In this document: positions 44,610 through 58,282 of the stretch, piece by piece
How the letters are laid out: every line of letters begins with the position of its first letter
Numbering within the stretch: the first letter of the stretch is position 1
Source of the DNA: Cinnamomum chago
Lineage: Eukaryota; Streptophyta; Magnoliopsida; Laurales; Lauraceae
Length of the DNA stretch: 64,000 nucleotides
NCBI GenBank assembly: GCA_038049695.1
Contig: CP142461.1
Location: forward strand, 30,015,001-30,079,000
Reading direction: 5' to 3'
Program-made: the position numbers and the translations under genes
The notes under the pieces: model-generated
The model's input: only the letters and a program-made list of their open reading frames with translations
The model's database searches: none
What the model was told of the DNA's origin: nothing

Positions 44610-47600
44610 GATTGTTAGTGAGAGTACATACAGTAACAGTTCGGTATATAGTATACAGTTCCCACAGCAGCGAAACAGGACTACAGAATGTAATGGAAAT
44701 ATTACTTACTGTAAGGTCCGCGACCTTATTGGGTCAATTGGGCCCAAAAGCAGGCCCGTTGACCCGTTTATTTTATTATTATTCTAATTAATTGTATTGT
44801 TAGATATTTAAGTGGGTTAGACCTTGAGTGAGTTTCTTTTAGTGTTAGAATAGTGTCTGTGAAATCTCGTTCGATTTCGAGTTCGTTTGATCCTAGCAGG
44901 GGGAATAGTTTGTAAATTAGGGAAAATTGAGTGTTTTCCGAAAAAATTCCTATCACCGTGATTTTGGGTTCGTTGGAAAGGTCTCGTCGTGCTGATCATG
45001 TTTGTCTCCTGGCTCGTCGCGATCCGACGATCAGAAACCCTTCAAATGGTCCATTCTTTCACCGGACCCACTTAAAGGGCAATTCGGTCTTTTCCTCCAT
45101 CTCCTCTTCTTAATCAGGGATTAGCCCTAATCTCATTCTCACTTCTGCAAAGAACGAGAGTTACAGCAGCCCATCTTCTTCCCCTTCTCTTCTCAAGCCC
45201 AGATCTCCCTCCGGGAAAGATTACCTTCGCGATCCGGACTGCACATCTTCTTTCCTTTCGATCTCCTCTCTCCATTGATACTAGTGGGTAAGCCTTTTCC
45301 CATCATCAACTTTTCCATTCGTTTTCTCTTTTGTTTAGAATAAATTGGATCATGATCTTTTTCTTTCTTTTCTTCTCCGTTGCGTTCTAGATTGCGTTTG
45401 GTCGGATTAGATTGTGGGTTTTGCGAGAGAGAGAGAGTTTCTCCTCAAGCTTTTTCCAATTTCTAATTGCCTTCTTGGTTGAGGCAAGTAGATATGCATT
45501 TTATATTTAATCATGTGTGTATTGTTTCTTTGGATTGCAATGATATCCTTGTTAGATTACCCAAATTCCAAGCTTATTGTTAGTATTGCATTGGGATTGA
45601 CATGTTAGGTTAGATTTGTGGGTTGAATTGGATTAATTGTTAAAGTGGTACCCCTTTTGATGTTTTTAATTTGATGGAAATGATGATTGAAATGATTGGG
45701 GAGCATGGAGGCTCGTTTTCTGCAGGAAAAACAAGCAAAAAACCCATTTTCGGGCTCAGGATACAGTGCCGATCGATCGGGCCTGCAAGCCGATCGATCG
45801 GACTGTAATTTGGTCTCAGTTAACTAAGACAAATATCAGTTCGATCGATCGGAGGGCATTTTCGTAATTTCTGACAACTTAGGAAAAAGACTTAAAACGC
45901 TTATAACTTTTAATCCGTACGTTGGATTTCTACATATTATATACCGTTGGAAAGCCCTTGAGATGTAGAATCCAATGGTTCTAGTTTCATTACGATCAGA
46001 GGTCGGGAAGTGATGTAAAAACTCAGATTATTGACCCAGCCTATATTTTATTAGAAATGAGACCAATAACTTAGGTTTGGGCCTTAGATGTTGGAAACCA
46101 AGAACCTACTATCAGTTGACCATTAATGGGGATTAAATCGTAGCACGTGGCTTGGTGTGCTTCGATTATGTGTCTAGGTATTCATGTATTAAACATGGGA
46201 TAACTGAATGCGTATGAAATTGAATTAATGGATGCATAACATGATTGTACACCAAGGGATTTCCTTAGAAGCATCGTTGATCGAATTCCACACGTACTCC
46301 GTTAGAACATGTAGGATACATGGATGACACCCCTTGCTTAGGTTCGGATCGTAATTCCTCCTTGAGTCATTTAATCGTATCCGTTGTTATAAATCCTTGT
46401 GCACTCACTCTCGGCATAATACACCTAATTTATTATGAAACATAATATCTTGTAGAATTAGGACTTGGACCGAACTTAGAGTGTACCTTAGTACCCCGTG
46501 TTATGTAATTGATGAACATGACTGGCTAGACTGAAGGGATTACCATGTGATTGGTTTTGTCTTGTATTGATTCGAATGAGTTAATCCCTACGAATGTGTC
46601 TTGTAAATTGAGCTAGCCAGACTTGCTTGTCTTGGTCTATTCTTGTGTCAACACCACATTATTATTATTATTTGCATATCATGGCCAGCTGCAGTTTGGG
46701 GTTTATTGATGGGCCGATTACTCGGACATCAGGGTGGGCAGTCGGCTTTGGACGGCGTCCATGGCGTTGAATAGTTGAGAGCGGGCTGGGACCGTGCTAC
46801 TATTCCAAGGACCGGGAGTTGGGATCCCCCTGGAGCCGAACTTTGGTATCAGTAGTCCGGATAGGATTGTTACTGGTACCCCGTGAGGTGGCTAGGACAT
46901 CCACGGAGTCTCCCTCTTGTGCATTGCATTACATTGGTAGTGGTGATTGTTAGTATTGCTAGGATTTCTATTTATGATTCAGATGATTATTTACTCATGC
47001 TTTATGCCTAGATTCGATTCCTTGTATTCTCTTGATTATTATGCTTGTCATTACTCTTATACTTGATGCATGTCATTATTACTCATATCTTGCTTATCTA
47101 TTGCTCAACATGTCGTTGACTCTATTCTTTTGGTGTGCAGACTCCTCAGGTGAGTACTACTACGAGGAGCAAGCAGGTGAGGAGATCCCAGAGGATCTCC
47201 AACCAGCAGAGGAGGAGCGAGAGTGGCGTGCCGATGACGTAGAGTAGCGTCATCGTTCCCGGCACGAGAGTGATTCATCGGGACTTCCTTAGATTTTATT
47301 TCTTCATTTATTATCTCTCGTTGAACTTTCACACTATTGACTCCACTATTGTTTTAAATGGCCTTGATTAGTGGGATGGCCATTGAATAAATTAATTTCC
47401 TTGTTTAAGTTTATTTTATTCTTTGTTCAACTTTAATCTATAATGAGATTCATTATTCCTTATTGATATCCAAATATGCCTAGAATTGTATGAGTTCAGT
47501 AAATTCTTATTTTTATTTGAGGCTTGAAATATTATATCCTCACAGCGGACTTACGATCCTTGGGCCTAAAGGACAAAAATTTTAATTAGTCCTAAATTTC

Positions 47601-48526
47601 ACTCCCCGAATCCGGTTTATTCTCTAATCGGGTTCGGGGGACGTGACACTTACTGTTTGAAGGTAGAAAACCGTACTCTATTGTTGAAGTAATTAATCAC
47701 AAAAATCCGCAGAAGAAGATTGATCAAACAACACTACAAATTGTGTGACAGGCGAACCAAAAGTGTAGCAGCAGGACTCTCTCTATAGATGATGACTCGA
47801 AAATGCAATGCAACAACAATGATTTAATGATCAAAAGTCATGGACAAGATGCATATAAATAGCTTGTAACATGTCTCTTCATGGTGGGGTTGCATCTGTT
47901 CAGAACAGTGACTGTTCAGATGAACAGATGCACACCTTTTGGACACACCTCTTGGGACTAGGGACACACCCTTTCATATACGAAAGGGCACATACCTCTT
48001 GGGACACACCCCATTTGAAAAGGGAAAATTTTATTAAATAAAATTTCTCCAAAAAATTATAAAAGGGCAGTGGGCCGAGCCAGGCCCAACTCGCGTGTGA
48101 AGCCCAAGCCCAGGCCCGGCCCAGTGCGGTGCGGGGCGGGGCAGCGCGCGCGTGCGTGTGGTGGTGACCCTACCTTGATCTAGGTCCTCCCTCCCCCACA
48201 AAAGTGGGGTGCCCCTTGGGGTTCATCTTATACTACCAAGGTAAGTATATTTATACCCAATGAATGTTTTGCTCCCAAGCAATGTGGGAAGCAAGTTCAC
48301 CACTTCCTTTTGTTTCCATGTTTAACATGTTCAAGTAGTGGTGTTTAGGAGGCAATTTCTCATTCACTCGTAAATGGATTAAAGCAACTCAATACATGTC
48401 CATAATCTACTCATGGAGTAGATTACATTCCCATGTATTCCCACCCAAAAGGATATGTGGGTCCCACTTAGTTTTTGGCTCAAAGTTGACAAAAAACTAG
48501 TGTAGCTCTTAGCCATTTTTCCAACA
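44610..48526 (-). repeat. Copia LTR, left (3' in element sense), with nested solo LTR
   Basis: Begins gattgttagtgagagtac and ends ...catttttccaaca. About 973 bp without the nested 44710-47653 insertion and its duplication. The purine-rich tract of the element (complement of tcatcccccacatg) lies at 48527-48540, next to it. Confidence 0.9.
44710..47648 (+). mobile_element. Solo LTR 2 (2.94 kb), inserted in the Copia LTR
   Basis: Ends are tgtaaggtccgcgacc and ...cgggggacgtgaca, with a perfect 5-bp duplication cttac (44705-44709 and 47649-47653). The empty site is preserved in the right Copia LTR. No coding region or second LTR. It shares gcggacttacgatc near its 3' end (47544-47557) with solo LTR 1. 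The insertion is younger than the Copia element. Confidence 0.9.
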
Positions 48527-49098
48527 ATCATCCCCCACATGAATGAAATTGACCGAAAGCAATGAAATGATATGCAAACACACAGAGAGAGTACAATTTG
48601 AAATTTTCTGTATAGAGAGAGGTAGCTTGTGGCCTTGAACCTTCCCTTGTGAAGTACTATCGGATTTACTGGTTGAACAGTGAACATGATGTCTTGAACT
48701 GTTCAGCTTTTTGCGTAAACCGAAACAATAGAGTTCACACAGAATTTTTCCAGACACAGTTGGTTCTCATGATTGTGTTCATTTTGGCCCTGAACAATAC
48801 CTGGTTTCATGAGTGCTTTAGAGAATTTAGCCTTATTATTCTCATAGAATCGGCCTAGTTCACACTCACATAGGTGATTCTTATTAAGAGTATCCTGCTA
48901 TACCCCATTTGATTAGTCAAGATATAAGAACCATTAAAAGTGTTGCTTATCCTAATTTCCGTTGTAGGTATCACTGTTAATATCATAGGAATGAGCAAGA
49001 GATTTGATCTCCATAGTGATTTCGTTAAGTCACACACAATTTGGTTGTCCCTTTGAACCTAGATCTTGGGACCTCCAGTCAACTAGGTAGGGTTTCCA

Positions 49099-52000
49099 TT
49101 ATGGCAACTTTTCATTTATAGGCTTTAAGCCCATTCCACTCGATGAACGATTTACTTGCTCTCTCGTTAATCCTTTGGTTAAAGGATCTGCAATGTTATC
49201 TATGGACTTTATGTACTCAATTGTCATAATGCTGTTAGAGAGCAGTTGTCTCACGGAATTATGCCTTCGACGAATATATCGAGACTTACCGTTATATATT
49301 GTACTATGTGCCCTTCCAATTGCTGATTGACTATCACAATGAATGCAGATAGGAGGCACATGTTTTGACCATATTGGAATATCTTTGAGGAATTGACGAA
49401 GCCACTCAGCTTCTTCGCCAGCTTTATCCAATGCAATAAACTCAGATTCCATAGTGGATCTAGCAATACATGTTTGTTTAGAAGATTTCCATGATACCGC
49501 TGCACCACCAAGTGTAAATAGATATCCACTTGTGGACTTTGAATATTTAATAATTGATATCCAGTTGGCATCACAATAGTCCTCAAGTACAGCTGGATAT
49601 TTAGAGTTATGCAAACCATAGTTTTGGGTGTATTTTAAATATCTTAGAACCCGAACTAAGGTCTTCCAGTGGTCTTATCCAGGGTTACTTGTGTATCTAC
49701 TCAATTTACTAACAGCATATGCAATGTCAGGACGAGTGCAATTCATCACATACATTAGGCTGTCAATTATTTGTGCATATTCTCGTTGAGATATGCCTTT
49801 TCCATTATTCTTGGATAAATGAATACTAATTTCTATAGGTGTCCTTGCTGGATTGCTATTATCTTGATTATATTTTTTGAGTATTTTCTCAATATAGTGT
49901 GATTGAGATAATATCAATCCATCTGATGTTTTAGAGATTTTTATCCCGAGTATGACATCTGCAACACCTAAATCTTTCATGTCAAACTTATTGTTTAACA
50001 TTCTCTTGGTAAATTGAATGATATCATCATTACTACCCATAATGAGCAAATCATCAACGTATAAACAAATAATGACACAACCATTGTTAGTGTTCTTGAC
50101 ATATACACATTTGTCACATTCATTGATCTTAAACCCATTTGACATCATCAAGCTGTCAAATTTCTCATGCCACTGCTTTGGTGCTTGTTTTAATTCATAT
50201 AGAGATTTGATAAGCCGACAAACTTTCTTAGTTTGACCTGGAACATTAAACCCTTCTGGTTGTTCCATATATATATCCTCGTCTAATTCACCATTGAGAA
50301 AAGTTGTCTTAACACCCATTTGATGTATCTCGAGATTGTATATAGCAGCAATTGCTATTAACATTCGAATGGATGTTATTCTCGTCACTGGTGAATAAGT
50401 ATCGAAATAGTCCAAGCCTTCTTTTTATCTGTACCCTTTAACAACAAGCCTGACCTTATACTTATCGACTGAGCCATCTGCTTTCATCTTTCTCTTGAAT
50501 ATTCACTTGCATCCAAGAGTTTTGCAACCTTGTGGGAGATCTACAAGTTCCCATGTATGGTTTTGCAAAATGGATTTAATTTCACTATTTATTGTCTTTT
50601 TCCAATATGGTGCCTCTGGACTGGACACCTCTTCTTTAAAGCTTTGAGGCTCATCTTCTAACAGAAATGTTAGAAAATCTGAACCAAACGTTTTTGATGT
50701 TCTAGCCCGCTTACTCCGTCTAGGTTCATCAATCTCTTGTTGGTTTTGATTACTGCTACCAGCAGTATCATGAGTTCTTTTAAGAGAGTTCGTTTCTTGC
50801 GATGGTTTATAAGGAAATACATTTTCAAAAAACAATGCATTCCTTGACTCAATAATAGTGTTAGGATGCATATCGGGAATTTCAGAGTTGTGAATTAAAA
50901 ACCGATACGCACTGCTATTATGAGTATACCCAATGAATACACAGTCTACTGTTTTTTGTCCTATTTTCACCTTTTTAGGTGTAGGAACCGCCACTTTATC
51001 CAAACACCCCCACACTTTCAAGTATTTGTAAGTAGGCATTCTGCCTTTCCACAATTCATAGGGGGATTTATTGGTTTTCTTTTGAGGTATTCGGTTGAGA
51101 ATATAATTTGCAGAGAGGATAGCATCCCCCCCACAAATTCTGAGGTAATCTAGAACTGATTAACATAGCATTCATCATTTCTTTTAAAGTTCTGTTTTTC
51201 CTTTCAACAACACCATTTTGTTGAGGTGAATAAGGAGCAGTAGTTTGGTGTATAATACCATGCTATGAACAGAATTCACCAAAAGGTGATTCGTATTCAC
51301 CTCCTCTATCACTTCTTATCACCTTAATTTTCTTATCAAGTTGATTCTCAACCTCATTCTTGTAATGTTGGAACATTTCCAAGGCCTCATCTTTACTTCT
51401 CAGTAAGTAAACATAACAGTATCTTGTGCAGTCATCAATGAATGTAAGAAAATATTTCTTACCACCTTTAGTTTGAACAAACTTTAGGTCACAAATATCA
51501 GAATGGATTAATTGAAGAGGTTCAGAAGTTCTTTCAAAAGATTGAAAGGAAGTTCTAGTGAGTTTAGCTTCTACACATGTTTCACATTTGATATTTGAGT
51601 CAAAACTACATTTAGGCAAACATTTCATGTTTACTAATCTACGCAGTGCATCATAATTAACATGGCCTAATCTACCATGCCAAACATTAGAAGACTCAAG
51701 CATAAAAGCAGAAGACTTATTCTTATTATGAACAATAGTCATGACATTCATCTTAAAGAGCCCATCGCTCATATACCCTTTTCCCACGTACATCCTAGAT
51801 TTAGTGAGTACAAACTTATTCGACTCAAATACAAGTTTGAAACCCTTCTTACTCAGTAGTGAGCCTGATACCAGATTCTTACGAATATCAGGTACATGCA
51901 ACACATTGTTGAGAGTGAGTTCTTTTCCAGAAGTCATCTTCAATACCACCTGTCCTTGGCCTTCAACCTTAGAGGTGGCAGAGTTGCCCATGAAGAGTTG

Positions 52001-53032
52001 TTCTCCGGTTGATGCTTGATAAGTGGAGAACATCTCTTTAATAGAGCAATCATGTTGAGTGGCCTCTGTGTCCACCCACCATTCTCTGGTGTTACCAATC
52101 AGATTGACTTCTGAGACCACAGCAGAAAGATTGATGTCTGAAACATCAGTGGAGAGAGTGTCCAATTCTGTCATGTTGGCCTGCTTGGGTTTCTTCCTTG
52201 TATTGCCTTGGTCCTTGCGCTTACGACAGTCATTAGCACGATGGCATGGTTTGTCGCACACATAGCATTTCCCTTTGAACTTCTTGTTGTCATTGGGACC
52301 TTGCTTTGGATAGTTGGGATTGTTCTTCCTCTTCTTAGGATTCTGCCCATGTTCCACAACATTTGCCTTAGCTTCAGTGAAGGCTTTTCCTGCTTTCTTT
52401 TCAAAAGCACGATTGTCTTTCTCTATCCTCAATCTTACTATCAGGTCTTCAAGTTTCATCTCCTTTCATTTATGCTTGAGGTAGTACTTAAAATCCTTCT
52501 AAAGTGGTGGAAATTTTTCAATGATTGTTGCCACTTGGAAAGACTCACTAAGAGACATTCCTTCTGCATGAATTTCATGAAGAATAACCTGAAGTTCCTG
52601 AACTTGATTGATTACTGCCTTGGAATCGATCATCTTGTAGTCAAGAAATCTGCCAACAATGAATTTCTTCATTCCGGCATCTTCAGTCTTGTACTTTTTA
52701 TCAAGTGAATCACATAATTCCGTAGCAGTCTTCAATGAACAGTACACATTATATAATGTGTTGTCTAGTCCATTGAGAATGTAATTTCGACAGAGGAAGT
52801 TAGCATGCTTCTAGGCTTCTACAGCAGCAACTACTTGCTTGTCTGTCTCGCCATCTATTAGAGCAGGAAACTCTTCATGGAGGAACCTAACCAAGTTCAG
52901 GGTAGTGAGATATAACAACATTTTCTGCTGCCATCTCTTGAACTCAGTACTATTGAACTTTTCAGGTTTCTCCCCATGGTTCACCATAACAGGGGTAGGG
53001 GTAGTGACTGGAGTATTCTTCTCAATACTCAT
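49099..53032 (-). pseudogene. Copia gag-pol region (fossil)
   Basis: In element order on the minus strand: gag N-terminal part near 52810-53032 (EKFNSTEFKRWQQKMLLYL); further gag at 52500-52750; zinc knuckle CYVCDKPCHRANDC near 52245; protease region near 52050; integrase at about 51263-51750 (VWHGRLGHVNYDAL, SDICDLKFVQTKGGKKYF, then DDCTRY); integrase end and linker 50503-51054; reverse transcriptase 49675-50415 with YVDD near 50060; RNase H 49099-49614 ([27 protein letters not shown]). This is the normal Copia order and content. It is broken and treated as a fossil. Confidence 0.92.
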
Positions 53033-53309
53033 GTCTGTTTTAACAAACCAGAAATGACTTAATAAAACACAGAGTATATACTGCAGAATTAAAACAACAG
53101 TACTGTAAACATAAACTTAGAATATATGGTAACTAGTAACTGGTTACTGTATACTGAGGCAAACAGAAAGAGATATACAGAACAAAATGAAGTTCTGCTA
53201 CTTGTTTCAGAAACAGAAAAGAAAGAAACTAGTAGCAAAATTGAGAAAGACTGAAACCAAAAATGCCGAAGTAAAACTGATAACAAAGTGTACTCTGAAT
53301 TTGTCTTAA

Positions 53310-54227
53310 GATTGTTAGTGAGAGTACATACAGTAATAGTTCGGTATATAGTATACAGTTCCCACAGCAGCGAAACATGACTACAGAATGTAATGAAAAT
53401 ATTACTTACTGTTTGAAGGTAGAAAATCGTACTCTATTGTTAAAGTAATTAATCACAGAAATCCGCAGAAGAAGATTGATCAAGCAGCACTACAAACTGT
53501 GTGACAGGCGAACCACAAGTGTAGCAGCATGACTCTCTCTACAGATGATGACTCGAAAATGCAATGCAGCAATAGTGATTTAATGATCAAAAGTCATGGA
53601 CAATATGCATATAAATAGCTTGTAACAGGTCATTTCATGGTGGGGTTGCATCTGTTCAGAACAGTGACTGTTCAGATGAACAAATGCACACCTTCTTTGG
53701 ACACACCTCTTGGGACTAGGGACACACCCTTTCATATACGAAAGGGCACACACCTCTTGGGACACACTCGAGCCAGGCCCAACTTGCGCATGAAGCCCAA
53801 GCCCAAGCCCAGGCCCGGCGCGGTTCGGTGTGGGGCAGGGCGGCACGCGCACGCGTGTGTGGTGGTGACCCTACCTTGATCTAGGTCCTCCCTTCCCCAC
53901 AAAAGTGGGGTGCCCCTTGGGGCTCATCTTATACTACCAAGGTAAGTATATTTATACCCAAGGAATGTTTTGCTCCCAAGCAATGTGGGAAGCAAGTTCA
54001 CCACTTTCTTTTGTTTTCATATTTAACATGTTCAAGTAGTGGTGTTTAGGAAACAATTTCTCATTCACTCCTAAATGGATTAGAGCAACTCAATACATGT
54101 CCATAATCTACTCATGGAGTAGATTACATTCCCATGTATTCCCACCCAAAAGGATAAGTGTGTCCCACTTAGTTTTTGGCTCAAAGTTGACAAAAAACTA
54201 GTGTAGCTCTTAGCCATTTTTCCAATA
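53310..54227 (-). repeat. Copia LTR, right (5' in element sense)
   Basis: 918 bp, partner of 44610-48526. Begins gattgttagtgagagtac and ends ...catttttccaata. Confidence 0.92.
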
Positions 54228-54232
54228 GAAAG

Positions 54233-54639
54233 CTCTACAAATATCCAACATTATCACTCGATAAGCTTTTGCTACACCTCCTACAAGATTATATCTAAAA
54301 TCTTTGTTCAAAGAATCAGGCCACTCCTAGATATAACATCTTATCCCACTCCCATGCCTCTTCCATTCCCAATCATCCAGAACAATACTCCTACAACAGT
54401 AAGCATGGGCTCCATTGGGTGATCCCTTATCTCAATTCCTATATCTCATGAGTGTTGACAATGCATAAGCATGGGCTCCATTGGGACAAATTTTTTTTTT
54501 TTAGAGAGGAGGATCCCAGAGAGTCCTTGAAATTCCCCTCATCCCCATCCCCATGAGGGTCCTCAAGTGGGCCCCACCACACACTTGAGCTTACCTTATC
54601 CTAAGCTTGAGCTTATGGGAGCTAACCCATATATATATA
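54233..54639. other. Intergenic with a dispersed repeat
   Basis: The phrase gcatgggctccattggg occurs twice (about 54402 and 54468). The segment 54535-54630 (gtgggccccaccacacactt and downstream, ending in an AT microsatellite) recurs in diverged form at 57868-57945. No gene. Confidence 0.5.
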
Positions 54640-56322
54640 TATATATATATATATTAAAGCAAAGGGGGAGGTGGCCTGTGGGGGTGCTGAATTATTCTCC
54701 TTTAACAAAAATCATAGAAATAGTGAGGGAGCCTTTGCCTTTCAAGTGGGGCCCTGCTTGGCTCAATCTCCTACAATCTCTCCCCTTCAACAAAGCCTAA
54801 AAACTCTCTCTCTTCATTAAGAGATAAAAGATCTGAATCCCCTAAAATCTCTCTCCTTATTTTATTTTGACCGTTTACATCCCCTAAAATCTCTCTCACT
54901 ATTCTAATACTTCCTAAAACCTCTCATCCTACACTTGACCCCATAATAGAAAAGCAATACGTATGGGTCAACCATGGGTTAAGAGAACTTGACCCCCAAT
55001 AAAGACGAGCCAGTTAAGGTCAGCTCACACATCCACCTAACCTATTTAAATGGGTTGGTTTAGGGCCTTCCTGCATACATAAACCCATTTAAACAATTTG
55101 GTAAGTAAAACAATTTGTTATTTTTCCATTCATTTTCTATTTTTTTGTTTTATAAATTCTATTTTCTGGGCACATGCACATATTTCTTTCTCCTTGAAGT
55201 AGGCTCATGAATTGCTGAGTCCTTCCTGCTACTCAATTTATAGTTCAACTTGAGTTGAGATAAAATGTGTTACGACATAATCTAAATTGGATCAAGTTCC
55301 AATCTACATAGGGTGTGCACAGGGGCGGGCCCTAAATGGGCCAGAGTGCAGTGACCCATGATGATCCCCACAAAATTTACCTACATAAAATAGAGATGGA
55401 ACTTGGATGGAACCAATACTAACCGACCCCAGAGTTGCACCCTTGGTGTCATCCAAGTCAACCAGGGATCTCCATATTGTTGGAACCAATTTGTAATAAT
55501 ACATTGTCTGAAGAATGGGATGAGGCTAAGATGATGAATTGATGATGATGATAATGCATTGTTTAGTTAAGGATGGTTTTGGGAAAGGATTAGTTAAATG
55601 TACATTGGTAATGTACAAGATAAATGAATAAACGATACAGGAAAACATTGTCTTAAGTGTGGGAATTTGATGTTTTGAGTTTTGCAAAGCCACACGAGAA
55701 CGGTATTTCAGACAATGTTATATATGTAGATAAGGAGGAGCTCACTTTCCAATGTAATTACCTATTTCTTTTTTATTCTTTTTTATGCTTTTTTAGATTT
55801 TTCTTGGGTTTGATGTTGAATTTATTTTTTGAAATGTTGTTATAGTTTAGTGGGAATTTATCTCTCATAGGAGCATCTCCCATTATTTATTATTCACCTT
55901 TATGTTTGAAGCAGAATTCATTATTTATTATTTTGCGTAAACGTACTTATTTCATAAAATTTTAATTTATAGATTCTTTCATATTACATTATCATGGTAT
56001 GACAATTATGTGCAACTATACTTGTGCACCAGTGTCTATATGATACTCTTTATTTCAATTAAATAATATCTTTTCTCTTATTTTAATTCTAAATATATTC
56101 TCACTTTTGGGCCTGGGCTAAGCAACTCAATAATTCTCCTTTCAAATAAATATGGAGAAAAAACATAGAGTGATTTAAGGTGCATGTCATCACATGCCAC
56201 AATTTTTCCTAAAAAAATCTCTTTATCCATATCCTCTATCTCCTAAGTCTCTCAATCAATACCCGTTAAAATCTCTATCCCTAAAATCTCTCTATTTTTG
56301 CTACAATTATTCTCTCTCTCAA

Positions 56323-56491
56323 CACCATCTATCTTCCATCTTCTTAAGATTGTCATCTTTTTATTTTAATATTTGGGGCCCACCTTTCAACAATTCACAC
56401 TAATAAAATTTTCACAACACCATCTATCTTCTATCTTCACAAGACTGTCATCTTTTTACCTTTCAACGATTCACACTAATAAAATTTTCAT
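56323..56491. repeat. Local duplication inside the Helitron candidate
   Basis: Two imperfect copies of caccatctatctt..catctt...ttcacactaataaaattttca, at about 56323-56417 and 56418-56491. The second lacks about 20 bases. Confidence 0.65.
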
Positions 56492-56875
56492 TACTGGTAG
56501 ACCAACTCATGTTTTTTATGACATGGACTATGTAATTTATGACATGAACTAATAAGTCAAAAAATATGACTCTAGGTTTGGCCCACCATAAATTACACTT
56601 CTGTGGGCCCACATGCACTCATAATTAAGAGATATATACATTGATCCAAGGTGGGCCGATTATTACTAGAATCAAATAACACTAGCCTGTGGTTTTAAAG
56701 TCTCATAATTTATAGCTTTTAAAGTTAAAATGTTTATACATTTTTTTTTTTAAATCTAGAGCTAAAAAACATTTTAATCAGTTCTAAAATGGTATTGGTG
56801 CTACTTCAAAGGGGTAGAGAAGAAATTTGTGCCGAGGGATTGAAATGACCATTGGCCTATGTGAAAATAAAAAAA

Positions 56876-57475
56876 TTGTTGCATTTGTGCAACGAGAGGA
56901 TTGCACATTTTTATGATTTTCTTTGTTAATAATATTATAATATCTTATGTGATATATTTTCCTTGCATAGAAGAAAAAAAATGAATCATTTTTCCTTAAT
57001 AGAGAGGACTTTGATTTTCTACGAAAATACAAAATTTCATTTTCATGACTAATGTCCTCTTGTTGCGCAAACAAGTTCAAATGGGATTGCACAAAACGTT
57101 GCATTTGTGCAACGAGAGGATTGCACATTTTTATGATTTTCTTTGTTAACAATATTATATTATTTTATTTGATGTATTTTCCTTGCATAGAAGAAAAAAA
57201 TGAATTATTTTTCCTTAATAGAGAGGACTTTGATTTTCTATGAAAATACAAAATTTCATTTTCATGACTAAAGTCCTCTTGTTGCACATTTTTATGATTT
57301 TATTTGTTAACAATATTATATTATTTTATGTGATGTATTTTCCTTGCATAGAAGAGAAAAATGAATCATTTTTCCTTAATAGAGAGGACTTTGATTTTCT
57401 ATGAAAATACAAAATTTCATTTTCATGACTAAAGTCCTCTTGTTGAACAAACAAGTTCAAATGGAGTGGCTTTTT
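56876..57475. repeat. Tandem repeat of 2.7 copies inside the Helitron candidate
   Basis: The unit starts gttgcatttgtgcaacgaga, runs through ttttccttgcatagaagaaa and ends near tgttgcgcaaacaagttcaaa. Corresponding points lie at 56901, 57119 and 57282, so spacings are 218 and 163. The third copy lacks an internal part. Open frames here only follow the repeat. Confidence 0.8.
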
Positions 57476-57813
57476 GTTTTTATTGGGCTTTGAAATTATC
57501 AATGGGTAATAAAAAATTGAATGCATTTCTTATTATTAATATTATATATATATATATTAACAAATAGTAATTATTATTGTCATTATTATTTTTATGTTGC
57601 CGTTGAATGAATTTTTTAGCTTTATCTTTGTGATAGTTTATTGTTGATGTTGAATACTTGTATTTGTGATTAAAGATGTGTTGACTATTTTTATATAAAT
57701 ATGTATGAATATATTCTTATATATTTATAATTAATTTTGATATATTATAAATTCAAAATGTAATATCTTATTTTTTGTCATGGGCTAAGCATGGGGCGTT
57801 GTTGCTAGTTTGT

Positions 57814-58210
57814 GTGTGTGTGTGTATATATTATATATGAAATCCCCCATTCTTATCCTTATGCAGGTCCCTAAGTGGACCCCACCACACACTTAAGCTT
57901 ATCTTATCTGAAGCTTGAGTTTAGAAGAGCTGATCCATATAGACAACCAAGGATTGATTCTTGGAGTTGGGCTGAAACTATCACATTGAGGGCAATAGCA
58001 ATAATAATAATTAGATTGTAGACATTGAGAGTTCGGATTTGGACCTAACCGGACCCAACCCTGATTATCAATCAGACCTGAAAAATGGATTGGACCGGAC
58101 CTGAGCATCAATCTTGTCCAAAAAATTGCTCCATGCCAGGATTTTTCAGGTACCCAAACTTGTGCCTGACTTATTGGGCTGGATAAAAATAAAAATGAAA
58201 AGTTAAAATG
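57814..58210. other. Intergenic with repeat relics
   Basis: Contains a GT/AT microsatellite (57814-57838), a diverged copy of the 54535-54630 repeat, and a ggacctaaccggacccaacc-type segment (58035-58110) that looks like a decayed hAT subterminal region without ends. Confidence 0.4.
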
Positions 58211-58282
58211 TGCGTCTGCCGGGAGTCGAACCCGGGTCTATTGCTTGGAAGGCAATTATCCTAACCGTTGGACTACAAACGC
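58211..58282 (-). tRNA. tRNA-Gly (anticodon UCC)
   Basis: The minus strand gives a 72-base cloverleaf without intron. Acceptor stem GCGTTTG pairs with CAGACGC, with one T-G wobble. The D arm contains box A-like TAGTCCAACGGTTAGGA. The anticodon loop is CTTCCAA between ATTGC and GCAAT. The T arm is CCGGGTTCGACTCCCGG. A TTTT run follows about ten bases after the 3' end, a normal Pol III terminator. The sequence is close to the standard plant nuclear tRNA-Gly(UCC) and looks functional. Confidence 0.95.

Larger units (their letters stand above)
44610..54227 (-). mobile_element. Ty1/Copia retrotransposon fossil with both LTRs
   Basis: Two LTRs flank a minus-strand gag-protease-integrase-reverse transcriptase-RNase H region, which is Copia order. 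A 5-bp duplication gaaag flanks it (44605-44609 and 54228-54232). Its left LTR (3' in element sense) contains a later solo LTR. The LTRs differ by a few percent by eye, most visibly in their first 350 bases, plus a 60-bp indel, suggesting an age of the order of one to a few million years at common plant rates. The coding part is broken, with roughly five to eight breaks. Confidence 0.93.
54640..57813 (+). mobile_element. Probable non-autonomous Helitron, about 3.2 kb
   Basis: The 3' end shows a short hairpin, gcatgggctaagcatgggg with an imperfect stem, followed nine bases later by ctagt at the border (57809-57813), as in plant Helitrons. The 5' end is placed at tatattaaagcaaaggggga, similar to the starts of the shorter Helitron-like repeats in this window (tatattaagctgaagg). 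The left border is blurred by an AT microsatellite. No Rep/helicase coding is present. The open frames inside are short. Confidence 0.45.

Noticed and set aside
49099-53032. Copia gag-pol as a set of separate host genes
   Set aside because: The order gag, protease, integrase, reverse transcriptase, RNase H between matching LTRs shows one retroelement fossil.
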